DNA from: JABSOG01 sp041583135
Lineage (GTDB): Bacteria > Pseudomonadota > Gammaproteobacteria > Enterobacterales > Alteromonadaceae
Assembly (NCBI GenBank): GCA_041583135.1
Contig: JBFHGJ010000020.1
Location: 1 to 63,327 of the forward strand
Reading direction: 5' to 3'
Length of the DNA stretch: 63,327 bases
Positions 43,304-50,587 of the stretch are shown one piece after another. Under the pieces are notes generated by a model, which was given only the letters and a program-made list of their open reading frames with translations, did no database searches and was not told the DNA's origin. The position numbers and the translations under genes are program-made. Each line of letters opens with the position of its first letter. Position 1 is the first letter of the stretch.

Positions 43304-44257
43304 ATGATTTTTGATAATATTGTTCAGGCTATTGGCAAAACCCCTTTGGTGAAGCTAGGTAAGTCTGCAACGGATTTTGAATGTAACCTTTACGCTAAAT
43401 GTGAGTTCATGAACCCCGGTGGCTCAACTAAAGACCGTATTGCCCGTCAGATGATCCTCGATGCACAAAATTCTGGCCGCATTAAGCCCGGCGATACCTT
43501 GATTGAAGCGACCAGTGGTAATACTGGTATTGGCTTGGCTATGGCTGGTGCGGCGCTTGGTTATAAGGTGGTAATCACCTTGCCTGAAAAAATGAGTAAA
43601 GAAAAACAAATCGCAATGGAGTCTTTGGGTGCAGAAATCATCCGCACACCGACTGAAGCCGCTTGGGACGATCCTGAGTCTCATATTGAAGTGGCCAAGC
43701 GGTTACAAAAAGAGCTGCCAAATGCGCATATCCTTGACCAATACGGTAACGAGTCCAATCCACGTGCTCACTATGAAGGCACAGGCCAAGAGATAATCGA
43801 TGACCTTGAAGGTCAAAAAATCGATATGGTGATCATCGGTGTCGGCACCGGTGGAACCTTAACTGGCATTGCCAAAAAGTTAAAATCGGTTTATCCCGAG
43901 TGTATAGTGGTTGGTGCCGACCCGGAAGGTTCTATTTTGGCCGGACCCGGTCCGATTGAAACCTATCATGTTGAAGGTATCGGCTATGACTTTATTCCTG
44001 ACGTGTTAGACCGCGACTTAGTTGATGTCTGGGTTAAAACCAACGATCAGGACTCATTTGATTGGGCACGTCGCCTGATGCGTGACGAGGGCATGTTAGT
44101 GGGCGGCTCATCTGGTACTGCGATGTCTGCTGCGTTTAAAGAAGCGCGTAACCTTAAGGCTGGACAAAACTGCGTGGTGATCTTGCCTGACGGTATCCGC
44201 AACTATATGACTAAATTCGTCGATGCCGACTGGCGCGCCGAGAATGGTTTTAAATAG
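43304..44257 (+). CDS. PLP-dependent cystathionine beta-synthase-like enzyme (no regulatory domain)
   Basis: The 317-residue fold type II PLP enzyme has the lysine that binds the cofactor, Lys43 (PGGSTKDRIARQM), and the SGNTGIGLAMAGAALGY loop at 71 onward. Its C-terminal half carries VEGIGYDFIPDVLDR and ILPDGIRNYMTKF, which are hallmarks of cystathionine beta-synthase rather than CysK or CysM. It lacks the heme region and the C-terminal CBS-pair domain. Automated annotation would probably call it cysM or cysteine synthase. The ATG at 43304 has an AAAGAGA site; the longer frame from 43259 has no support. Confidence 0.88.
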   Translation: MIFDNIVQAIGKTPLVKLGKSATDFECNLYAKCEFMNPGGSTKDRIARQMILDAQNSGRIKPGDTLIEATSGNTGIGLAMAGAALGYKVVITLPEKMSKEKQIAMESLGAEIIRTPTEAAWDDPESHIEVAKRLQKELPNAHILDQYGNESNPRAHYEGTGQEIIDDLEGQKIDMVIIGVGTGGTLTGIAKKLKSVYPECIVVGADPEGSILAGPGPIETYHVEGIGYDFIPDVLDRDLVDVWVKTNDQDSFDWARRLMRDEGMLVGGSSGTAMSAAFKEARNLKAGQNCVVILPDGIRNYMTKFVDADWRAENGFK

Positions 44258-44272
44258 CCAATAGATTGGCGC

Positions 44273-46348
44273 TTACTTTGAGATAAACTTAAGCATCAAG
44301 ACGTCGCCGCTTTGCGACATTTGCTTGGAGTAAACTATCTCTTGGGTTTGGGGCGAGACGCTGTAATCGTGTATCGCTCCGGCGGTAAAACCCATCAGTT
44401 TGTGACGGTGTTGAGTGGCTAAATCGAACCGGTAGATTGCTTCCCCCGGCTTGGCATAAATGACGCCATTGTCTTTGATTTGCCAGTTAAGCCAATTGAG
44501 CAGCGAAAAATCATCCAATATTTGTGTTTCGCTGCCATCATCGTTTAAGCGCCACAATCCGTCGTGATGATATTTGCTGAAATACAGCTTACCGTCCGCT
44601 GAGTTTTGCTGGACGCTGTAACCGCCATTGAACGTCAGCTGCCGGGTTGTCTTATCACTTATGTTCAACTGCCAAATTTGCCATTGGCCACTTTTGGTGC
44701 TGCCGTAAAACAGCGATTGCCCATCGTTGGACCATGCGGCGAAATAGGGCTTTTCAGTGCTCGACAGTTGTAGCGTCAAGGTGCCGCTGTTGATATGGTA
44801 GCTATAAACTTGGTCTTGGTGATCAAACAGTAGATGTTGGTCATCAGCAGACCAAGCAAACCAACTATGGCTAAGATTAAAGGGAAAGTCAGAGATACGT
44901 TTGACTCCGCCATGTTTGGCTTTAAGCCAAAACTGGGTGCTGCCGCCTCGGTCGGATAAAAAGGCGATATTCTCGCTGTTATTGGCAAAGCGCGGGCGAA
45001 AGTCTTTTTTGGTGGAGCCGATAAAGCTGCTGTGGCTGTTGCCATATTGCCAGATATCAGTGTCAGAGGCGAACGTTGTCAGCAGCAAAGCATTTTGCTT
45101 GGCAGAGTAACTCAAGCCTCGGAAGGCTCTGCCGAGATGGAAAATTTTTTGTGGTTGCAGGCCGTCGGCTGCCACTCGGCTGATATGTTGCTCTGATTGA
45201 TAATAAAACCACTGACCATCATCTGACCACGCGATATCGTTGATATGCGCTTTGAGTTCAAACCCATTCATCCGCTCAAACGGGCTGCTTTGATAAACCG
45301 AAACTTCAACTCGATCGCTACCAAGGTAACGCAGAACAACCTGCTTTGAGCCATCTTGATTGCCCTTGATAAAATAGTCACCACTTAAGTTGCCGCTCAA
45401 CTGCGGTTGGGTGAGCTGTTGCTTTACGCGATTTTCAGTATCGAGTGAGTAGATGATATAAGGCGTGTTTTTGGCGCTTCTGTCGGCAAACAACAATTGG
45501 TTTGGTATATCGCTAAAGCTTAGTGTTGGTAGACCCCCGAGTGCGCAGGCCACTAGCTGCTGTGCTTTGGTACCTGGTTTTTCGAGCGATAAAAGGTAAA
45601 TATGGCACTGTTTTTTAGGGCTTACTTCTAGACGAACAAAGGCTATCTTTTTGCCATCGGGGTGCCAAACGGCTCTGATATCGTGGGCGTTGGATTGGGT
45701 TAGCTCAGTGAGGGTGTCGGTTTTTAAGTCTTTGAGAAGCAACGCGGTAGACTGACCTAGCCGATTTTGTCTGGTGTGGCTAAACAGCAGTTTTGTCCCA
45801 TCGGGTGATAGACTGGCGTCACTTTCTACTCCTGGCAAGGTGGTCAATTGCACCAGATCTGATGGGCTATCGGGTTCTTGCGGCATTGCCCACAGGATCC
45901 AACCGAATATGAGCAAAATACAAAGCAGCAATAACCACCGTTGGATATGTGATTTGGCTGTTTGTTGCGCTGCGGCTTTGTTGTCGGGGTGATTAGGCGG
46001 CAGCGGTTCGATGGTTTGCGTCAGGCGATAGCCGAATTTGGGAATGGTTTCTATGTAGTCTAACGTTGGGTCGAGCTCATTGATGAACTTGCGCAGCTGA
46101 TAGATTTTGCGGTTGATGGCATTATCGCTGACGACACGACCTTGCCAAATGTCACTAAGCAGCATGTCTCTACTGACGATTTCTCCTTGATGGCGGCAAA
46201 AATAGAGCAGCAGGTCAAATACCTTAGGCTCACAGCTTTGCTGTAACTGTGCCACGCTGACATTTCTGGTCACCGGATCTATAAGCAGTTGTCCAAGGCG
46301 AAACGCTGAGGTCATTGTTGGCTGATCAGCAAGGATTGAGGTGCGCAT
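44273..46348 (-). CDS. CadC-like membrane regulator: winged helix plus PD40 beta-propeller
   Basis: The 691-residue protein has an N-terminal OmpR/CadC-type winged helix (about 15-110, with KVFDLLLYFCRHQGEIVSRD and NRKIYQLRKFI), one membrane helix at about 135-155, and a large periplasmic beta-propeller of TolB/PD40 repeats (recurring SPDGTKLLF, HPDGKKIAFVR, SDDGQWFYYQS). It is a one-component membrane-bound transcription regulator without a phospho-acceptor domain. The ligand and targets are unknown. It converges on the CBS-like gene. Confidence 0.85.
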   Translation of the reverse strand: MRTSILADQPTMTSAFRLGQLLIDPVTRNVSVAQLQQSCEPKVFDLLLYFCRHQGEIVSRDMLLSDIWQGRVVSDNAINRKIYQLRKFINELDPTLDYIETIPKFGYRLTQTIEPLPPNHPDNKAAAQQTAKSHIQRWLLLLCILLIFGWILWAMPQEPDSPSDLVQLTTLPGVESDASLSPDGTKLLFSHTRQNRLGQSTALLLKDLKTDTLTELTQSNAHDIRAVWHPDGKKIAFVRLEVSPKKQCHIYLLSLEKPGTKAQQLVACALGGLPTLSFSDIPNQLLFADRSAKNTPYIIYSLDTENRVKQQLTQPQLSGNLSGDYFIKGNQDGSKQVVLRYLGSDRVEVSVYQSSPFERMNGFELKAHINDIAWSDDGQWFYYQSEQHISRVAADGLQPQKIFHLGRAFRGLSYSAKQNALLLTTFASDTDIWQYGNSHSSFIGSTKKDFRPRFANNSENIAFLSDRGGSTQFWLKAKHGGVKRISDFPFNLSHSWFAWSADDQHLLFDHQDQVYSYHINSGTLTLQLSSTEKPYFAAWSNDGQSLFYGSTKSGQWQIWQLNISDKTTRQLTFNGGYSVQQNSADGKLYFSKYHHDGLWRLNDDGSETQILDDFSLLNWLNWQIKDNGVIYAKPGEAIYRFDLATQHRHKLMGFTAGAIHDYSVSPQTQEIVYSKQMSQSGDVLMLKFISK

Positions 46349-46681
46349 GAGAGGAATTATTACCTAAGCTGGAAGCTAAAGCAATGCAGCGTTTATAGGG
46401 GCTGAATTGTCATCACAAGTTGATTGCTTTTATGGCAATTGTTAAATTTTTATTAAAGATTTTTGTATCAGTTCCGATACATAATGGTAAGCGCAATTTA
46501 ATGACATGGGTTAATTCTCTGAAATATAAGTCATAAGGTCATTAATTAAACGCTTTGTGACATTATTTTTTAACATTTTGGCGATAAATTAATAACCATT
46601 GTCGAAAAAATGAATTATGATGGGCTTACATCGGCAACAACCGATGATGGAGTTTTAGCAGTAAACTGGAGAGAGTGTGTG
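46349..46681. other. Intergenic promoter region, AT-rich
   Basis: This 333-bp gap lies between the divergent CadC-like gene and a putative tiny gene. It is AT-rich and would contain both promoters. I found no regulator palindrome I could name. An upstream extension of the tiny gene's frame starts at 46610, but has no ribosome site. Confidence 0.4.
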
Positions 46682-46795
46682 ATGAAAACCAAAACGTTTG
46701 ACGAATTTGCTCGCTTTGCCGAGTGGGTATTACTCAGCAGCATGTGTGGTGCTGTCGTGCTTCTAGGCATTGAATTTGCCATGAGCTTTTCTTAA
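46682..46795 (+). CDS. Putative small membrane protein (37 residues)
   Basis: A 37-codon frame starts with ATG behind GGAGAG and encodes MKTKTFDEFARFAEW followed by one hydrophobic helix VLLSSMCGAVVLLGIEFAM. It ends 45 bp before a hairpin. A good ribosome site, amphipathic start and membrane helix suggest a real small protein, but no family is recognised. Confidence 0.5.
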   Translation: MKTKTFDEFARFAEWVLLSSMCGAVVLLGIEFAMSFS

Positions 46796-46840
46796 CTTTT
46801 CAAAACAATAGTTGAGTAAACCCAAAGGTTTCATTTGAAC

Positions 46841-46865
46841 AAGCCCCGACCTACAAGCGGGGCTT
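46841..46865 (+). terminator. Hairpin after the small ORF
   Basis: An 8-bp stem AAGCCCCG/CGGGGCTT with a 9-base loop follows the small frame. The trailing sequence ATGTTTATATA has only a loose T content, so it is a moderate terminator. Confidence 0.6.
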
Positions 46866-46870
46866 ATGTT

Positions 46871-46940
46871 TATATATAGGGATATATAGTATGCCTACAT
46901 TGTCTGGAACACTTGTAGGCGATATATAGGGATATATCCC
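46871..46940. repeat. Direct repeats of ATATATAGGGATATAT flanking a hairpin
   Basis: The 16-mer ATATATAGGGATATAT occurs at 46872 and again at 46922. Between the copies lies an inverted repeat GCCTACA/TGTAGGC (46893-46899 and 46914-46920). The right copy continues into the palindrome GGGATATATCCC. The block lies between the small gene and the stop of the DUF1244 gene. Confidence 0.6.
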
Positions 46941-46952
46941 CCAAGCGCTAGG

Positions 46953-47243
46953 TTATTTACCGCTGCGGCGCTCATTAAATTGCGCCATCTGCTCAGCTGT
47001 CGCTTCTGTTTGATACTGCTCTTTCCATTGCTCATAGGGCATTTTATAAATCAGCTCTCTGGCTTTATCGTAATCGATGTCTTCGCCGCGCTCGTTGGCT
47101 TCAGCCATATACCATTTCGACAGGCAATTGCGGCAAAAATCCGCCACTATCATCAAATCAATGTTTTGCACGTCTTTGTGATTGTCTAAGTGCGCCAATA
47201 GACGGCGAAATACTGCTGCTTCGATTTCGGTTTGTTTGTTCAT
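46953..47243 (-). CDS. DUF1244 family protein
   Basis: This 96-residue protein matches DUF1244 with FRRLLAHLDNHKDVQNIDLM, FCRNCLSKWY and YKMPYEQWKEQY. The two cysteines in FCRNC are family-typical. The function is unknown. The ATG at 47243 has a GAGGA site; the longer frame from 47297 overlaps the upstream PH-domain gene. It is probably the last gene of the ydbS-ydbT-DUF1244 transcript. Confidence 0.88.
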   Translation of the reverse strand: MNKQTEIEAAVFRRLLAHLDNHKDVQNIDLMIVADFCRNCLSKWYMAEANERGEDIDYDKARELIYKMPYEQWKEQYQTEATAEQMAQFNERRSGK

Positions 47244-47257
47244 CTGATCCTCTGAGG

Positions 47258-48778
47258 TTAGAACCAAGCGCGATTGTCGCGTTCGATATGGTAGCAAAGT
47301 TGATTAAACCACGCCAAAGCTTGCGCCTGCGGCATGTAAGGAATGACGATTGAACCACTGGCAAGGGATATGTGCAAGTTGGCGACACCGGATCGCTTTT
47401 GCCACCATGATTGCGCCAGCACAATATTTTGCGCTTTGTGTAGTGCAAAGCGTTCATAACGGTAACCAATGAAGCCGCTTTTTATCAACCCATACTCGCC
47501 GTCGAGGCGAAAGCCATAGTTTTTCCAGCGCAGATAGACTAGGGGAAGGGCGCACAGTGCGAGCAGCAGTAACCAAGGCGATGGTGTCTGAGCATGACTC
47601 AATTCAAAACCAGCGAAAACCGCCACTGGCAACATAAAATACACTAGCCAATTTTTTACGATAAAGCGTTTCGAAATGGCATTTGTCGGCTGCATTGTCG
47701 GTTGCTCGCCTGTAATGGCTGCAATCAGCTCGATGCTTTGGCTTGGCGTTCGCGAGGGCACTATAAACAGGCTGCTACTCTTATTGTGTTGGTGTTGGCG
47801 ATTGCCGACGTGGCCATCGGCTTGAGCCAATACCAGACTTTCAATCCCCAATACTCTTGCTATCCAATTGCATCGCCTTTGTATGGCCTGCAACTTACTT
47901 AAATTCAACGACTCTTGGTGTGTGTTGAGTAAGCCACTTTTTCGCACTAAGGTTTGCTTGCTAAGGGTCAAACGATATTGGTGATAGCTTAAAATACTGC
48001 CGACGATGGAGATCAGTGCAAACAACACAAATATGGCCATTGACGCTATGACAAAGGTGATAAGAACGGCGATGGGTTTACTGGGAAACAGATCAAACCA
48101 GGATTGTAGATTGACCTGGTGAGCCCAGTCGTTCACTTGGTTCTTCCAAGAGTTGTAAAAGGGAGCCAAAAAGGCGATGAGGATCAGAAACTTGTTGTTG
48201 CTCAGACCATGCTTGATTAAATCGCTCATTGACGCCTTTGCCAGTAGGGTTGGCGCTTTGTCGTCATCGTTTAGTGGTTGGTCAGCTTGCTGCTCTGCTG
48301 GTGTTGTCGCCGCTTGACGTTTTTTCAAAAGAATATCTGTCAGCGTTTGCGCCTCGGTTTCATTGATCCCCGCCAAGACCCCTTCATCACCTGCCGAGCC
48401 TGCGGTTTCGATAAATAGACTGACCAAAGCAAAGGGCTTGAAATAAATCGGTTGTTTGATATTGATGTTTTGCACGCGATCAAACTGGATAGCACGGAAT
48501 TTCTTTTTAAACACCCCTTGGCTTATTTGCACCTCATTGTCACGGACTCGATAGCGAAAAAACCAATACTGTAAAATGGCGGCGATGACAATAAAACAGA
48601 TCAAGCCAAGTAGTGAGGCTGAGATGATCAACAGTTTATTCTTTGCGCTGAAAAGCAACACGATTAACGGCGCCAATCCTTGTAGTGCGTTGCTGATCAC
48701 CTGATTGATTATGCGGATCAGATAAAAAACAACCGCAACCGGAGAGAGCCTTTGCCAGCTATTTTCTGAGTCACTCAT
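47258..48778 (-). CDS. Bacterial PH-domain membrane protein (YdbT-like)
   Basis: The 506-residue protein has several membrane helices and three bacterial PH domains of the DUF304/YdbT type; one appears as YRYRLTL-like QYRLTLSKQTLVRKSGLL and another as RVRDNEVQISQGVFKKKFRAIQF. It overlaps the upstream YdbS-like gene by 8 bp. The YdbS/YdbT pair is widespread, is thought to act in the membrane, and in Bacillus relatives protects against certain bacteriocins. The exact role here is unknown. Confidence 0.88.
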   Translation of the reverse strand: MSDSENSWQRLSPVAVVFYLIRIINQVISNALQGLAPLIVLLFSAKNKLLIISASLLGLICFIVIAAILQYWFFRYRVRDNEVQISQGVFKKKFRAIQFDRVQNINIKQPIYFKPFALVSLFIETAGSAGDEGVLAGINETEAQTLTDILLKKRQAATTPAEQQADQPLNDDDKAPTLLAKASMSDLIKHGLSNNKFLILIAFLAPFYNSWKNQVNDWAHQVNLQSWFDLFPSKPIAVLITFVIASMAIFVLFALISIVGSILSYHQYRLTLSKQTLVRKSGLLNTHQESLNLSKLQAIQRRCNWIARVLGIESLVLAQADGHVGNRQHQHNKSSSLFIVPSRTPSQSIELIAAITGEQPTMQPTNAISKRFIVKNWLVYFMLPVAVFAGFELSHAQTPSPWLLLLALCALPLVYLRWKNYGFRLDGEYGLIKSGFIGYRYERFALHKAQNIVLAQSWWQKRSGVANLHISLASGSIVIPYMPQAQALAWFNQLCYHIERDNRAWF

Positions 48779-49301
48779 TGTCGCTAGGCTCTAGTGCAAT
48801 ATTGGTTTGGTTGATGATCATATCGCGTAGCTTTTGCGCGGTTTGCTTGTTTAAGCCTGGAATGACCAGATCACTGGAAAATCCACCAGCGGTGTAGATC
48901 TTAAGTGAGGTAAGGTTCAGCCGCCGTTCGAGCGGTCCACTGGTTAAGTCGATATGTTGAATACGATTAAAAGACACGGCGATCATTTTGCGCCATAACA
49001 GCCCTTTCCTAAAAACCAAGTCGTGTTCTCGTACCACATACTGCTTAGCTTTGGCACTGAGATATCGTAGCCAAAAAATAGCGCCGAATACTAATGCTGC
49101 CACCAGTAATACCGGCAGCTCAAATGGAAAGTTGGGAATAAGGAGGACGGCAGCTATCACTAGGGCAAAGAGAGTCACTAAGGTGAATGCGGTCGTGAGC
49201 ATGACTTCGACAGCATAATTATCGTCCAGATCGCAAAATTTCAGTTGCTCTATCTGGGTTATGACATTGAGATCAATCGGTTGATTACTAAATTCTTCCA
49301 T
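48771..49301 (-). CDS. Bacterial PH-domain membrane protein (YdbS-like)
   Basis: The 176-residue protein has two membrane helices at about 33-75 and one bPH2 domain with VREHDLVFRKGLLWRKM and SFNRIQHIDLTSGPLERR, typical of YdbS. It is the first of the pair, overlapping its partner's start by 8 bp. Confidence 0.88.
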   Translation of the reverse strand: MEEFSNQPIDLNVITQIEQLKFCDLDDNYAVEVMLTTAFTLVTLFALVIAAVLLIPNFPFELPVLLVAALVFGAIFWLRYLSAKAKQYVVREHDLVFRKGLLWRKMIAVSFNRIQHIDLTSGPLERRLNLTSLKIYTAGGFSSDLVIPGLNKQTAQKLRDMIINQTNIALEPSDNE

Positions 49302-49436
49302 CTGTGCTATCGGCTGGGATCAAGACTATTTAGCTAAGTATATATAGGCTGATGGGCGCGGCAAGAACTAAGGATCATTATTTTTGGCAGGAGTGTGACA
49401 AAATTAAACAAAATTGAAATAGTCTGCGTACAAAAC

Positions 49437-49560
49437 TGGAAAAAGCAGAAAGAACAGGTTACACTGAGGGGGTAGATCAGGTTAGATCTAACGAATCCAA
49501 GTCGTAAGGCGAAAGGATCATCATAAGAAATGGCCAAGCGTTCCGTGATGATCCTTTTTT
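49437..49560 (+). ncRNA. Candidate small RNA with its own promoter and terminator
   Basis: On the plus strand, between two minus-strand genes, a 12-bp stem AAAGGATCATCA/TGATGATCCTTT (49512-49557) is followed by six T residues. Its direction suits only a plus-strand transcript, yet no plus-strand gene lies upstream. A moderate promoter TGGAAA-N17-TACACT at 49437-49465 would give an RNA of roughly 90 nt from about 49472. A perfect 12-bp palindrome GTTAGATCTAAC lies at 49481-49492. The stem's loop is long (22 bases). Existence of the RNA is inferred from these signals. Confidence 0.4.
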
Positions 49561-49613
49561 CTTATTTCAATATTCCCCTCATACACACCACTTAAACATC
49601 ACTCGCAATAACG

Positions 49614-50057
49614 TTATTTGTCAAACACCTCATGTTGGATCAATGCCGCATTTTCTTCTCGGGTTAACTTCCGATTACATAATATCATTGCCAGTACGAC
49701 AGAAGGGATAGAAAAAACCAAGCCAGAGGGAAAGGTCAAAATATAATTGACGCTCAGCAGCAGGGTAAAGGTAATAAGGCCGGTGACCAGTCTAAAGTGC
49801 CAATGAATGCCACGGCCGCAAAATCGCGCGGTATATCCGATAAGAATGCCGGGTAGAACAAAAGCGAAGACTGACAGGTCATACATTGCAATGAGCAGAG
49901 CATAGAGCAACATCGAGGGGATGCCAGCACTGAGACAGCCGACGATCAACCCGAACATCGACTGCTCTTGGAGTAACTGCTGTGCCAGTGACGGCTCTTG
50001 GCTATCGCAAGATTGCGGTGGTTGGTAAATTTGCTGATCGTCGTCGTTGACTGTCAT
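49614..50057 (-). CDS. Membrane protein of unknown function
   Basis: From the ATG at 50057 the product is 147 residues with a polar Gln-rich N-terminus (about 1-38) and four hydrophobic helices (from FGLIVGCLSAGIPSMLLYAL on), ending in a basic and acidic tail. The frame is open further upstream to 50156 inside the DUF3010 gene, but that part has no features. It lies 22 bp after DUF3010. No family is recognised. Confidence 0.65.
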   Translation of the reverse strand: MTVNDDDQQIYQPPQSCDSQEPSLAQQLLQEQSMFGLIVGCLSAGIPSMLLYALLIAMYDLSVFAFVLPGILIGYTARFCGRGIHWHFRLVTGLITFTLLLSVNYILTFPSGLVFSIPSVVLAMILCNRKLTREENAALIQHEVFDK

Positions 50058-50079
50058 AACATAGTTACAATCGCCAAAA

Positions 50080-50502
50080 CTACCTGCTGAGCCAGGCAAA
50101 GGCGGTATCAAATGCGCTTTCTTGGAACATCTTAAGCCCGGTGTCTTTAAAATCAATGGTCAACTCATGACGCTTAAGACTTTCTTTGACTTCTTGAGCT
50201 GAAATAAGCTCAACATCAATGGCCTCAGTCACTTGCAAAATTGCCTCAAGCTTAAAGCCGACGTGTCCACCGGCGAATTTACCACGAGTGGGGCGGGTAC
50301 GGATCACCACTTTGTCGATGCCATAGTCTTCTACCAACTTGATAAAGGTGGCTTGAAACTGACGCAATTGCTGTGGTGAGTCGCCGTTGTGAATGCTTAG
50401 CTTTCGGCTGCGGCAGTCGTCGATTGAAAACATACCGTTGTTTAAAGACAACACACACAAGATGGCATCGTTGCCTTTAAGTTCTACGCCACAAACTTTC
50501 AT
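50080..50502 (-). CDS. DUF3010 family protein
   Basis: The 140-residue protein begins MKVCGVELKGNDAILCVL and matches DUF3010, a family with an RNase H-like/actin-like fold, typical of gammaproteobacteria. Conserved features include VVIRTRPTRGKFAGGHVGFK. The ATG at 50502 gives the usual family start; an ATG four codons earlier is also possible. The function is unknown. Confidence 0.85.
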   Translation of the reverse strand: MKVCGVELKGNDAILCVLSLNNGMFSIDDCRSRKLSIHNGDSPQQLRQFQATFIKLVEDYGIDKVVIRTRPTRGKFAGGHVGFKLEAILQVTEAIDVELISAQEVKESLKRHELTIDFKDTGLKMFQESAFDTAFAWLSR

Positions 50503-50587
50503 TGGTTTTCCCATAGTTTTAAAACAAAGGTCAATTATAAGCCATACGCTTAATAATGGTAGTCTGTCGGCGCTTTAGTGCGGTGTT

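Noticed and set aside
49334..49537. Minus-strand frame of 67 codons upstream of ydbS
   Set aside because: It has no ribosome site or conserved motif and overlaps the candidate small RNA and its terminator.
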